A stretch of DNA of 64,000 nucleotides from Larix kaempferi (GCA_027924585.1 BSBM01000877.1:5147501-5211500); one strand, 5' to 3'; counted from the first letter of the stretch, positions 32,409-43,637 are shown. Numbers and translations are program-made. Notes: generated by a model not told the origin, from the sequence alone.

Positions 32409-33581
32409 GTGCCCAATGGGTTTATTGTCCAAGGAAAGGAGTCTCATGTATGCAGATTGAAAAAGGCATTGTATGGACTCAAGCAAGCACCCCGTGCTTG
32501 GTATGGACGAATAGACGGATTCCTGGTGAGCTTGGGATTTTCCAAGAGTGATGCAGACCCCAACCTTTACTACAAGGTTGTAGATGATGAGCCACTGATT
32601 TTGGTATTATATGTTGATGACTTGTTTCTCACAGGAAATGAGAAACTCATTGTATGGTGTAAGAAGAATCTCGCCTCTGAGTTTGAAATGAAAGACCTTG
32701 GATTGATGCATTACTTCTTGCGATTAGAAGTATGGTAGAGGCAGAAAGAGATTTTCCTAGGACAAGGAAAATACACCATTGATATATTGAAGAGATTTAG
32801 AATGTTGGACTGCAAGTCCATGGCTACTCCGATGGATGCGAATTGGAAGAAGTTGAGAGATTCTACTTCAAATTCTGATTTGTTTGATCCCACCATTTAT
32901 CGCCAGTTGATTGGGTCATTGATGTATCTGACCAACACCAGACCAAATATATGTTTTGCTGTGAATGCCCTCAGTCAGTTCATGTGCGAACCGAGGCAGA
33001 TTCACTGGATTGCTGCAAAACATGTGCTCAGATACTTACGTGGCATTGTGGGATATGGATTGAAGTATGCTTCAGATGGTGACCTGATATTGCAGGTGTT
33101 TACAGACTCAGATTGGGCCGGATGTGTTGCAGATCGGAAGAGTACTTCTGGATGTTGCTTTAGTTTGGGTTCTGCAGTTATTTCCTGGTGCAGCAGGAAG
33201 CAAAACTCGGTAGCACTCAGTACTGCAGAGGCCGAGTACATGGTTGCCAGCACAACAGCTCGAGAAGCAGTTTGGCTTCGTAAACCCCTAGCAGGATTGT
33301 TCGGCCAAATTCCAGAGCCGACCGTGATTCACTGTGATAACCAGAGCTGTGTGCAGATGTCAGTGAATCCTGTATTTCACGATAGGTCGAAGCATGTCGA
33401 GATTCGATATCACTTCATTCGTGATATGGTGCAGAAAGGTGCGGTCAAGTTACAATACATGCCGACAGATGACCAAACTGCAGATGTTCTCACCAAGGCT
33501 CTTCCCAGGGTGAAGTTCGAATACTTTCGCGGAAGACTTGGAGTCGAAGAGAACGTATCCCTCCTTGAGAGGGAAAGATGA
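32409..33581 (+). pseudogene. Copia-2 reverse transcriptase (second part) and RNase H
   Basis: After the long LTR the frame resumes with G-F-I-V-Q-G-K-E-S-H, K-Q-A-P-R-A-W-Y and the catalytic Y-V-D-D box, then a TAG at 32736-32738. RNase H (32787-33581) is uninterrupted: [23 protein letters not shown] and D-N-Q-S-C, with D-V-L-T-K-A-L at the end. About 85 codons of the reverse transcriptase between V-V-T-S and G-F-I-V are missing. Confidence 0.93.
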
Positions 33582-33610
33582 CATTGAGATGCTTGCCCTG
33601 CTTTGCCCTG

Positions 33611-34050
33611 GTGCCTTCTGCAGTCCAGTTACTCAGCCAAATATGGGAGAAATCCCATAGGCAGATGAGTAGGGCAGTCAGTAGTTGGTCGGGCTCACCC
33701 AGGTACCTTCTGCAATCCAATTACTCGGCTAAATATGGGAGAAATCCCATAGGCAGATGAGTAGGACAGTCAGCAGTTGGTCGGGTTCACACAGGTGCCT
33801 TTGCAGTCTAGTTACTCAGCCAGATATGGGAGAAATCCCATAGGCAGATGAGTAGGACAATCAACAGTTGGCTGTGTGGCTGCACAGGTGCCTCTACAGT
33901 CCAGGTACTCAGCTAGATATGGGAGAATCCCATAGGCAGAAGAGTCGGACAGTGAGTAGATGGCCGTGCCCTTTTGCTCGTCTGAGATCTCAGCCAAGTA
34001 TGGGAGGACCCCATTGGTTGATGAGATAGACATGTAGCAAATTGTATAGA
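33611..34050 (+). repeat. Copia-2 3'-UTR tandem array, about 92-bp units
   Basis: About five units start near 33611, 33703, 33795, 33889 and 33966. Each contains GCAGTCCAGTTACTCAGCC, ATATGGGAGAAATCCCATAGG (itself a palindrome around TGGGA...TCCCA) and GCAGATGAGTAGGACAGTCA. The array is bounded by TTGAGAGGGA at about 33566 (end of RNase H) and at 34246 (before the LTR). Confidence 0.92.
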
Positions 34051-34256
34051 AGAGATGGTACAGTTGATAATCTCAGATATCCAGGATTGAGTGATTCTCC
34101 TGGACTCACCGAAGGACTGGTAATGATGATGCACAGAGACTATGTGGACAACCTTCAGTATGCATAGAGATGGAGACAGAATGGATGTACAAGATGAAAC
34201 CCAGATGATCGTGATGCAGATGAAGACCGAAGAATACCTTCCTCGTTGAGAGGGAG

Positions 34257-34800
34257 TGTTGGATTTTGTACAACTTCAGAAGATATTATTCATTATATTT
34301 TATTGTACCTTCATTGTACTTGTTTGTACCTCCTAAGGGAGAAGAACTTTATGTAATCAATTATGTAAACACATGAAAGAATCAATGTAAGCCTTGGGGT
34401 GCAAAGGAATCAAATAAAAATATTAAATTTAAATTATTTATAAGTCGGCCCAGTTAGGGAATTTTCCAGGTTTGCACTTGTATAAATAGGAGGCTAGTGC
34501 ACCTCATTATCTCATTCTCACACTTAGCAAGTGCGCATCATTGGAGGACGCTGATTTCGCATCACTTGAAGGACGAAGATTATTTGGGGCATCTACTTGT
34601 GAAAGACACTTTCACATTCTTTCTCTTTTCTTATTTGTACTTTGATCTCGGGATTGTCATCTCTCTGCGAAGGTTGCTGGGTTTTCTCCCATTTGGGTTT
34701 CCCAGGTCAAACTTTGTGTTGTTGTTTTGTGCTTTGTCTTGCTTCTAGTGATCTTGGTTATGCATTTATGTTTTATGCTATGAATGTATGAAATTTAACA
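34257..34800 (+). repeat. Copia-2 3' LTR
   Basis: Starts after the polypurine tract GAGGGAG (34250-34256), ends ATTTAACA, and is followed by GTAAG. TATA box at 34481-34488. Confidence 0.95.
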
Positions 34801-34805
34801 GTAAG

Positions 34806-35271
34806 GATCACTGAAAGAAGCATAATCACAAGATAAACACAAATTTATCCTGGGAAACCCTCATGGGGTAGAAAACCCAGCAAAAATTCCTCAATATAGA
34901 TGATCAAAAGTACAAAGATGAAATCCCCAAACAAGAGCTCCTTCTCCTCCTTTGCAGATCTCTCTCTCTCCTATGAGCGTTCACAAGTGAGTGAGTGTGT
35001 TTTAAATGAGGAACACACCTCCTCTTTTTATAGTTTACTTCACTTGACTTTTAACCCTAACTGGGCCAACTTCTCCTAGGAGAGTCTAATAACCCCTAAT
35101 AACTTAACTCAGGGCCGACCCCACTAGGAGAGTCTAATAACCCTAGTTATAACATCCCGATAGAGGAATAAAACATCTCCAGATGAATAATAATATCCCA
35201 ACGGAGGAATAAAACATCTCCAAATAATAAATTACAAATAGAATATTCTTAGAAGTTACAATATTTGAACA
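34806..35271 (-). repeat. Right piece of the solo LTR split by Copia-2
   Basis: Starts GATCACTGAAAGAAGC, exactly where the LTR at 43638 reads GATCACTAGAAGAATAACC, so it continues the piece ending at 26438. It carries the reversed GGGAAACCCTC and AACCCAGCAAAA words and ends TTTGAACA at 35271. Together with the left piece it gives an LTR of about 507 bp. No matching internal region exists on either side, so it was a solo LTR before Copia-2 entered. Confidence 0.8.
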
Positions 35272-36812
35272 ATGATGTTGTTTCAACCACGATTATAGAT
35301 TGACGAGTGTAATGACATGTTTTTAGCCATTGCTAAGCAAAAGAATGCCAAGCGTATATCGGATGCCACACGTGGGGTAAGATGTGCACGTCAAGCTATA
35401 GTTCGTGGATGTTTTGTTAACCGCAAGCTGCATAGAGTTGACGTTAAAGGCAAGGTGGGTCAAGCACCCCTGGGTCATGGGGTGGCCATGCTTTAATAAA
35501 CCTATAAAGGGTTTTCTAATGGCCCATCCACCCTTTGGAGGGTTTGTCTACATATGCATTGTGGCCATTTGTTGGACTTTGGCATTTCATTTCCTTTTCA
35601 TTTGGCAATTACATGTCAATTTCCTTTCAAACTTCCCTGTAGGCTGCAAACATGAATCGTGGTCACCAAAGGGAAAGGCTGAAAACATGAACTGTGGTCA
35701 CCTAAGGGAAGAAACACATCGTAACCAATATATCTCCTCCAGAAAATATGATTATCAGTAGTAAAATATTTTATATTTCATTTTGTAATTTGAATTTCAT
35801 AACTAGTTCTTATTTTTATCTCAATGTTTTTAATTATATAATATTTTATAAATATAGATAATTATATATATATTTATTTATATTATATAATTGCAGTCCC
35901 CAACCTGCCGTCCCCTGAAAAATTGGGGGTGCGCTCTTGTCGTCCCAGAAACTCGTCCCCTCCGTCCCCCCATCCCCGAGGCTAGTGCAACATAGGAATT
36001 ATTACTTGAAACCCTAGGTTACTTGAGTAATAAATTGCAACGTTTAAGCTATTCTTTGCTAAAAATTATTGCAGATTTCTATTTATGCAACTTAGAAATT
36101 CGAATTAAATCTTTATGCCCAATACCCGAGCCACAAATGATTTGGTTTATTTGCACAACTATGCAAATTCCAGATTGCAGAAAATTCGAAATTATGGCAA
36201 GAGAATGATATAAAATCTGAAAATTACTTGCATCAACTCAAAATTTGAATCCTAAAGATATAGTTTATGAAGGAAAGTTTCAAATTTACTTGTTAATTCT
36301 ACTTCAAAAGATTTTCAATGAAGAAAAAATAGTAGAAAATAAAATCTAATTAAAGATTTTCTTTAGAGATTGTCTTTTCATTTTAATCCAAGTGGTTCAT
36401 GGTTAAAATTTTCTATATTCATCTTGGGTTAATTTGAAGTCTGAAGTGCACATCTCTTATTTCATATTATTATTGCACTTAAGTAATAATTAACTCTCAC
36501 ATTGATCATTTAGTCACTTTCTTTCAATTAGGGAAGCCTCCCTTGGTTGTTTTAAGAGTTGGCCTAAAAAGAGAGGTTGAGCATTGAGGTGACAATGACA
36601 CCCAACTTGAGCTTACCTCCAAGGTTGCACTAGTGGGTTGAAACCTTTTCCACTTAGGTGCAAATTAGACGGTAACATTTTATAGTGGCTTATGTACCTC
36701 ACACAATAGTTAAAAACATATTGTCTAGCAGGATTGCTTGAGAGTTAGAGGAAAATGGGTTTCAAAGATACAAGAATATGAATTGGAAATTAAGCCCATT
36801 AAGTTGGTAAAG
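35272..36812. other. No gene seen; G/C-rich block at 35895-35985
   Basis: A block at 35895-35985 rich in CGTCCCC and CCCCAACC resembles hAT subterminal DNA and is flanked by A/T-rich sequence. From 36530 to 36730 there is a segment related to 50490-50700. Reading frames here show no known domain. Confidence 0.4.
36530..36730 (+). repeat. Segment related to 50490-50700
   Basis: Both places carry, in order, CCCTTGG, AAGAGTT-GGCCTAAA or AGGAGTTAGCCTAAA, CATTGAGGTGACA or GATTCAGGTGACA, then CTCCAAGG or CCCCAAGG. They look like two old copies of one retroelement internal region. Its identity is not known. Confidence 0.55.
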
Positions 36813-36844
36813 GGTCAAGGTTTGGGACGGATGTTAACAAAAGG

Positions 36845-36987
36845 TGTTAGTTTTTCATACAATTATAGTAATATAATTTAATTGCAAATAAACAATAGGA
36901 TCATTAGAAGAATAACCAAGCACAGAAACAACGAACACAATAATTTTATGCTGGGAAACCCAACAGGGAGAAAACCCAGCAACCTTC
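36845..36987 (-). repeat. Copia-D 3' LTR, truncated piece
   Basis: Starts TGTTAGTTTTTCATACAATT like 43638 and matches it closely through GGGAAACCCAACAGGG and CAACCTTC. It stops where Copia-C's LTR starts (36988). CCTTC at 36983-36987 would be the target duplication of Copia-C on this side. Confidence 0.8.
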
Positions 36988-38634
36988 TGTTAATTTTTAA
37001 CATAGATCTGAGAATAGAAACCAGTAGCAGACTTCAAATAAAAAATTAGCAGCAGTATAACATCAACTGTAAAAGATAGAAGACCAAGGATCCACAAGAA
37101 CACAAAAATTTCACGGGGAAACCTTTCAAGGAATAAAACCCCAAACAATGATAATCTTCCTTAATATGAGATGACTGAATTTACATGAGCTGTCATAAGA
37201 GACAGACTTTTACACCAAATTTGCCTCTAAGGCACACATTCCAAGACTGTACATACAAGGTTATACAAGATGGCCACTGCCATTAATTACCAATATTTCA
37301 ACTGCTGTTCTGAGATGAGGTTGACCAAAAGAACCACCCAGTAGCTTCTGTTGACTGATCTTGACTTTCTGAGTCTAAACTTGACTGGAAAAGATTCTGT
37401 TGTTGACCGAGTTTGACTGAGATAGTGGTTTGATAGGTCTGCGGCCTTCTTGCTGATGCTGCAGATAAACTCGGACTGTCAAAGCAGAAAATAAGGAACA
37501 GACCTGGAGCAGGTTCGGTCTGCTCTCTCCCACTGAAAAAATATTCGGACTGCTGCAAATAAGGAACAGACCTGGAGCAGATTCGGTCTGCTCCTTCTCC
37601 CACTGAAAAACAGCTGCAACCAAGGTCTTTGCAGCCCTAACATGGGTTCGGATCCCTTCCAGGCAGCTTAGGGCTGCTAGGGAAGAAGCCCTAACAAATC
37701 TGTGTGCCCAAAAGATAAGATGAAAAACGATAGATGTAAGCCTCTGCTGCTGCTGCCGAAAATTCAGAGAGAAAGATGACCCACGACTTCCTTTTTGGAT
37801 CAGAGATAAAGTTTGATGAAATGTGAATTACAAATGAGAGGGATACTTTATTTATACGTGTCATGATCTTGTTTGTAGGATTAATTAAAAGATTAAAAAT
37901 TAAATTAATTAAGAAACTAAAAAAATTAATTTTAACTTTTAATTTTTCTTTTATCTTTTAACCCTTTTAAAATCAACTTGGATTTTTTTGGTCTTCAACA
38001 AGTGGGCTCTTGGACCTTAAAAGGGTCTCTTAGTTATCCATTGGGGTTCTTGGACCACCAATGGGTCCCTTGGTCAACCATTGGGGTTCTTGGACCACCA
38101 GTGGGTCTCTTGGTCAACCATTCAAGTACATCATCATATATAGGGAAGATTATCATTGCTTCTCTTGCTCTCCTTACTGAACCAAGGTCATGTGCTAGGT
38201 ACATCAACAAGGGGTGGCCAATCCCTTGAGAAGATCCCGTAGCTCTACTGACCAAAGAGAAGAAGTGCAACACTTGCCTAGATCCAATCTAGGACTTCAC
38301 GTTGATTGAATCAACGTCGTGGTCCCAGACCAAGTCTTGGTCCCTGACCAGGTTCTTCAGCCCTAGGCTGAAGGTTGACCAAGGTCAACAACTTAGTAAC
38401 TGACCAAGCGCCTCCATTCTTGAAGAATGGCTCTCAGCCCCAGCCTGAGCTTTAATCTCAGATTGAACATGTTGATCAATCCCCTGGTCCTAGACCAGGT
38501 CCCCCATTCTCTAGGAATGGTCCTTAGCGCCAGGCTGAGGTTCAGTCCCAGACTGAACATATTGAACCTTGGTAATTGACCAGGTGCCTCAATTCTCCTA
38601 GAGAATGGCTCTCGATGCTGCTCAAAAACCAACA
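36988..38634 (-). repeat. Copia-C presumed 3' LTR with internal repeats
   Basis: The minus strand starts TGTTGGTTTTTGAGC after GAGAGGGAG and the far end reads AAATTAACA, a TG...CA block of 1647 bp, long for Copia. It contains a 66-bp repeat with ACAGACCTGGAGCAG (about 37490 and 37560), a 40-bp repeat TTGGGGTTCTTGGACCACCA (38042 and 38082) and about 95-bp repeats at 38400-38600. These may be the tandem array seen outside the LTR in related elements, so the true LTR border could lie farther left. Confidence 0.6.
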
Positions 38635-38641
38635 CTCCCTC

Positions 38642-39184
38642 TCAGTGAGAGGCATTCTCTGAAAGGCCAAGCTTATCTCGGAAGTACACACACTTCGTCA
38701 ATGATAAAGGCTTGGTCAATATAACAACAATCTGTTCATCTGTACGTATGTACTGAAGTCTCATGGCACCTCTCTGTACCATATCTCTGATGAAGTGATA
38801 CTTCATCTCAATGTGTTTTGATCTATCATGAAACACTAGATTCTATGAAAGCTTTATGCAACTCTGGTTATCACAATGGATAACAGTTGGCTCAAGCTTT
38901 CCACTAAACAAATCAATTAGTAGATTCCTAAGCCACACTGCCTCTTTACAGGCATCACTAGTTGCAATGTATTCAGCTTCTGCAGTGCTCTGAGCTATGG
39001 AGCCTTGTTTCCTGTTGGACCATGAGATCATGGCTGATCCCAAACTAAAACAATATCCGGATGTGCTTTTCCGGTCCACAGCACTGCCAACCCAATCGGA
39101 GTCCGCATAACCAAGTAACATTACTCCACTTCTAGAAGTGTATCTGATTCCATAATTAATAGTGCCCCACACATATCTAAGCAC
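38642..39184 (-). pseudogene. Copia-C RNase H, two stops from intact
   Basis: On the minus strand this encodes G-Y-A-D-S-D-W-V-G, K-S-T-S-G-Y-C-F, S-T-A-E-A-E-Y and D-N-Q-S-C-I-K-L, then, after a stop at about 38840, H-D-R-S-K-H-I-E-M-K-Y-H and I-L-T-K-P-L. The domain is otherwise continuous with the reverse transcriptase that precedes it. Confidence 0.92.
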
Positions 39185-39186
39185 AT

Positions 39187-40084
39187 GCTTTGCAGCAATT
39201 CAATGTATGTGCTTAGGCTCAGACATAAACTGACTTAGTGCACTTACTACATAACAAATATCTGGTCTAGTATGTACCAAGTACATCAATGATCCAATAA
39301 GCCGACGGTATGAAGTAGGATCCATTGAATTTGAGCAAGAAGCTGTCTCATGTAGCTTCTTCAAATTTGATACCATTGGTGTGTTCATGGGTTTGCAGTC
39401 TTGCATCCCAAATGTTCGCACTATATCAACTGCATACTTTCCTTGTGCAAGGAATATCTCATCTGGCTTTTGCCAGACTTCTAGACCAAGGAAATAATGC
39501 ATAAGACCCATATCCTTCATCTCGAATTCTGAAGTGAGCTCTCTCTTACACTGAGCTATCAATTGATCCACTCTAGTAAGGAACAAATCATCAACATATA
39601 AAACCAAAATCAGAGGATGATTTTGTACAACTTTGAAATACAGGTTAGAGTTAGCAGTACTCTTGGAGAAACCTAAGCTGTGAAGGTAACTGTCAATTAT
39701 TGCATACCAGACCCTTGGAGCTTGTTTTAATCCATACAATACTTTCTTCAGTTTGCAGATATGGGACTCCTTCCCATGGATCACAAAACCTTCTGGCTGC
39801 TCTAGATAGACTTCTTCAAAATTTCCATTAAGGAAGGCCGTCTTCACATCCATTTGGTGCAATTTCCATCCAAAAATTGCAGCGAGGGAGATAATTGTTC
39901 TGATAGTGGTGTACCTGGCAACAGGAGCAAAGGTTTCGTCATAGTCTATTCCTTCCTTCTGAGAGAATCCATGAGCCACAAACCTTGCTTTGTACTTTTC
40001 AATGCTCCCATCAGCGACATGCTTGATTTTGTAAATCCACTTGGAAGAAACTACAGACTTCCCTTTTGTTTTGGGGACCACTTC
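39187..40084 (-). pseudogene. Copia-C reverse transcriptase, almost complete
   Basis: The 293-codon frame on the minus strand runs from K-S-V-V-S-S-K-W-I-Y-K-I through D-E-T-F-A-P-V-A-R-Y, M-D-V-K-T-A-F-L-N-G, K-Q-A-P-R-V-W-Y and L-V-L-Y-V-D-D-L-F-L to M-Y-L-V-H-T-R-P-D-I-C. All catalytic aspartates are visible. The frame is broken by a stop after E-P-K-H-I-H near 39198 and one at 40082. It is the most intact reverse transcriptase in the window. Confidence 0.93.
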
Positions 40085-41060
40085 TCATACATCATTCTTT
40101 AGGATGGAATTGTACTCTTCTATCATTGCATCTTTCCATACCTGTAGTTTTGCTGCTTCCTCATAAATGGAAGGTTCTGCATCAATGAGGTGTCCCAACT
40201 GAGTAATAAGACCATAGTACTTTTGAGGCTTCATACTTTCTCTGAAAGTCCCCGAAGGGGCTTTATGTTTTTCTGCTTCCTGTAGAGTTTCATGAAACCA
40301 AAGCAGATCTTCTTTTGGAAGGAGGAGCCTCAAGCAAAACTTCAGTAGGCATTTCTGGTTCTATTGCATCATCTTGAACTTGATGCACAACTTCCTCTTC
40401 ACTTTGATCATCTGAATGAGGAGAATCTGGAACTTCTGAAGAAGGAGAATTTGGGGCATTTGGTAGTTCTTTAGATCGACGAAAAGCAACTTCTTCATGG
40501 AAAATTACATCTCTGCTGACCTCAATGTATCTCTGACCTGGAACATAGATACGATAGGCTTTTGAGCTTTCACTGTAACCAACAAACGTACCTTTCTTTC
40601 CGGAAGGTTCCAATTTTGTTCTCTTTTCTTTTGGCACATGGATATAGACATTTGTGCCAAAAATCCTCATATGATCAACTGTAGGCTTCTTACCTAGGAA
40701 CACTTCTTCTGGAGTCTTTTCCCTCAAGATACCATGAGGGCATCTTTTCTAGATGTAAACCATAGTGGAAGTAGCCTCAACCCATAGAGATAGTGGAAGA
40801 TCTAGATTAGAAATCATAACTCTGGTAGCTTCACATATCGACCTGTTCTTTCTTTCTGCAACCCCATTCTGTTGAGGGTTGTAGGGTACAGTTAGCTCCC
40901 TCTTGATTCCTGATTCTTGGCACAGATCATCGAAGTGGTGAGACTCAAACTCACCCCCATTATCTGATCTCAAGATGCAGATACGTCTTCCTGTCTGATT
41001 TTCAACTAGTGCCTTGAACTCTTTGAACTTATCAAAAGTTTCATTCTTTGTATTCATCAA
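40085..41060 (-). pseudogene. Copia-C integrase (core and tail), N-terminus missing
   Basis: The minus strand reads F-D-K-F-K-E-F, L-R-S-D-N-G-G-E-F, Y-N-P-Q-Q-N-G-V-A-E-R-K-N-R, a stop near 40748, then H-M-R-I-F-G-T-N-V-Y, G-Y-S-E-S-S-K-A-Y-R and an acidic linker. The zinc-binding region and first catalytic Asp are absent because the element is cut here. Confidence 0.9.
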
Positions 41061-41064
41061 ACAT

Positions 41065-41900
41065 GATCATCAACAAGGAGGGTATTCTTCGGACATGGTC
41101 ATCATTAGCATCACGATCATCTGGATCTCATCTGTACATCACATCTGTCTCGATCATCTCTATACATGCAGAAGGTTGCCAACACAGTCTTAGTCCTTCG
41201 AGAGGTGTTATCATGCATCTGCTCCACACATTCTATCAATGGATCCATCATTAGCACAACAACTCTACACAGTCCATCAAAGAGTCCAACAAGAATCATA
41301 TCTTCCCATTCCATTGGGAATTAACACAATGTGTATATGCTCAGCCCAATCCTTCGGGGAACATGGACCGACTCAATCAGTCCTTCGGTGAGTCCAAGAG
41401 TACCAGTGTGCACCGACCTCTCCATCCCATCTCAGTATGTCAGAGAGATCTTCTTACTCTTTTCAGAGTGATGTGGAGAATGCACTAAATCTCTCCACGA
41501 TGTCCCATGATGTCCGAGAGATCTTCCCACTCTACTGAGTGTCTGTGAGTGTGCGTTGGCCTCTCCATCCTATCGGGATGTCCAAGAGATCTTCTCACTC
41601 CATCCCAGAGTGATTCGAAGAATGCAGTGGCCTCTCCATCCAACTTGGATGTCCGAGATATCTCCTCACTCTATCGCAGAGTTATCCAGAGAATGCAGTG
41701 GCCTCTCCATCCAACTTGGATGTCCGAGAGATTTCCCATAAGCTTCACACGACCTTCTACTACCTGGATGTCCGAGAGATTTCCCATAAGCTTCACACGA
41801 CCTTCTACTACCTGTCCATCTCTACTGCCGATGGGATCCTCCCATGCCTGGTTGAGAACCTGGACGAGCAGAGGTACTTGTGTAGAAGCAAGGTAAATGT
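41065..41900 (-). repeat. Copia-D 3'-UTR tandem array, about 71-bp units
   Basis: Five units with CTCTCCATCC..TTGGATGTCCGAGAGAT start near 41416, 41487, 41558, 41628 and 41699. A further perfect 48-bp duplication (TGGATGTCCGAG to TTCTACTACC) lies at 41714-41810. The part at 41075-41180 (GGTATTCTTCGGAC, CACGATCATCTGGAT, GTACATC) matches the reverse of the Copia-2 sequence next to its 3' LTR, fixing the orientation. Confidence 0.88.
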
Positions 41901-41999
41901 CTATCTCTGTATCATCTTTCCCTTTCAAGGAGGGACACGTTCTCTTCCACTCCAATTTTTCCACGAAAGCATCCAAACTTTATCCTGGGAAGAGGCTTG

Positions 42000-43605
42000 G
42001 TAAGAACATTTGCAGTATGGTCATTCTGTTGGAACATACTGTAACTCGACCACACCTTTCTGCACCATATCACGGATGTAGTGATACCGAATCTTTGTAT
42101 CCTTCGACTTGTCGTGGAATACGGGATTCACTGACATTTGCACATAGCTCTGGTTATCACAGTGAATCACAGTTTGCCTTGGAATCTGGCCAAACAGTCC
42201 TGCAAGGAGTTTCTGAAGCCACAGAGCTTCTCGAGCTGCTGTACTAGCAGCCATGTACTCGGCCTCTGTAGTACTAAGAGCTACTGAGGTCTGCCTCCTG
42301 CTGCACCAGGAAATCACTGCAGAACCCAAGCTGAAGCAGCACCCAGAGGTACTCTTCCTATCTACAACACATCCGACTCAATTTGTGTATGAAAATCCCT
42401 ACAATCTCAAGTCACATTTTGAAGCATATCTCAGGCCATACCCCACAGTGCCACACAAGTACCTTAGCACATGTTTTGCAACAACCTAGTGAATCTGTCT
42501 CGGCTCGCACATGAACTGTCTGAGAGCATTCACAACAAAACACATATCTGGTCTTGTGTTCGTCAGATACATCAAGGACCCAATCAACTGGCGATACATA
42601 GTGAGATCAATCAAATCTGAACTTGAAGCGGTCTCCCTAAGCTTCTTCGGATTTGCATCCATCGGAGTGGCCATGGACTTGCAGTCCAACATTCTGAATC
42701 TCTTCAGAATATCAATGGTGTATTTTCCTTGACTTAGGAAAATTTCTTTCTGCCTTTGCCATACTTCTAATCCCAAGAAGTAATGCATCAATCCAAGATC
42801 TTTCATTTCAAACTCAGAGGCAAGCTTCTTCTTACACCATACAATAAGTGTCTCATTCCCAGTGAGAAACAAATCATCAACATAGAGTACCAAAATCTGT
42901 GGCTCATCATCAACAACCTTGTAGTAAAGGTTGGGGTTTGCATCACTCTTGGTGAATCCCAAGCCCACCGAGTATCTGTCTATTTTTTCCATACCAAGCA
43001 CGTGGTGCTTGCTTGAGTCCATATAGGGCCTTTTTCAGCTTGCATACGTGGGATTCCTTTCCATGGACAACAAACCCTTTTGGTTGTTCAATATACACTT
43101 CTTCCTCAGTAACACCATTGAGGAAGAGCGTCTTGACATCCATCTGATAAGGCTTCCATCCCATAGCTGAAGCAATAGCAATAATCGTCCCGATGGAAGT
43201 ATATCGAGCCACAGGAGCAAATGTCTCATCATAATTGACTCCCTCTTTCTGAGAATCTTCTGGAAAACAAATCTAGCCTTGTGTTTTTCAACACTGCCGT
43301 CTACTCCATGCTTGATTTTGTAAAGCTACTTGGAAGTTACTACCATACATCATTCTTCATGAGACATTTGGTATTCTTCCATCATGGCATCCTTCCAAGC
43401 TTGGTGTTTGGAGGCCTCTTCATAGGAGTTGGGTTCTGAGTCAATGATTTGACTCATCAATGCTACATAACTCGAGAACCTCTGAGGTCTCTTGCTTTCT
43501 CGGAAGGTAACATGTGGAGCTTCATGCCCCTCTGCATCCTGCAATGTCTGTTGTGTCCATCTAGGCCTCTTCCGGCCTACTGCACTATTTGTGGGAGCAT
43601 CAACC
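42000..43605 (-). pseudogene. Copia-D reverse transcriptase and RNase H remnants
   Basis: On the minus strand 43350-43605 has the linker (R-K-R-P-R-W-T, F-R-E-S-K-R-P) and reverse transcriptase entry. 42943-43212 has R-Y-T-S-I-G-T-I-I, M-D-V-K-T-L-F-L-N-G and K-Q-A-P-R-A-W-Y. 42486-43022 has L-V-L-Y-V-D-D-L-F-L and T-N-T-R-P-D-M-C. 42021-42329 has RNase H S-T-T-E-A-E-Y and C-D-N-Q-S-Y. Frameshifts separate all these pieces. It is closest to Copia-2 in sequence. Confidence 0.9.
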
Positions 43606-43637
43606 GGTCAAGGTTTGGGACAGATGTTAACAGAAGG
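43606..43637. repeat. 32-bp stretch shared with the outer flank of Copia-D
   Basis: The 32 bp inside the 5' LTR (GGTCAAGGTTTGGGAC, then AGATGTTAACAGAAGG) match the 32 bp outside the 3' LTR piece at 36813-36844 at 30 of 32 positions. A retrotransposon would not normally have its outside flank copied inside. No canonical primer-binding site is present here. Confidence 0.85.

Larger units (their letters stand above)
26439..34800 (+). mobile_element. Copia-2: Ty1/Copia retrotransposon with a nested insertion
   Basis: It has two LTRs of 545 and 544 bp, TGTTGGATTTTG...ATTTAACA, that differ by about 13 substitutions and one 1-bp indel by eye (about 2.4 percent). Flanking 5-mers are ATAAG (26434-26438) and GTAAG (34801-34805), a target duplication with one mismatch. 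Gag, protease, integrase, reverse transcriptase and RNase H are all recognisable. A long LTR (29829-32405) lies in the reverse transcriptase, with loss of about 85 codons. The host sequence is a reversed solo LTR. Confidence 0.95.
36988..41064 (-). mobile_element. Copia-C: reversed Copia element lacking its 5' part
   Basis: It comprises a 3' LTR (36988-38634), RNase H, reverse transcriptase and half of the integrase, and stops at about 41060 inside the integrase core. There it is fused to the 3'-UTR of Copia-D. The 5' LTR, gag, protease and integrase N-terminus are lost, together with the rest of Copia-D's 3' LTR. A single later deletion across both elements would explain this. Confidence 0.8.

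Noticed and set aside
33611-34050. Regular repeats that could suggest a CRISPR array
   Set aside because: Units are about 92 bp with no separate spacers, diverge gradually, and lie in a plant Copia element.
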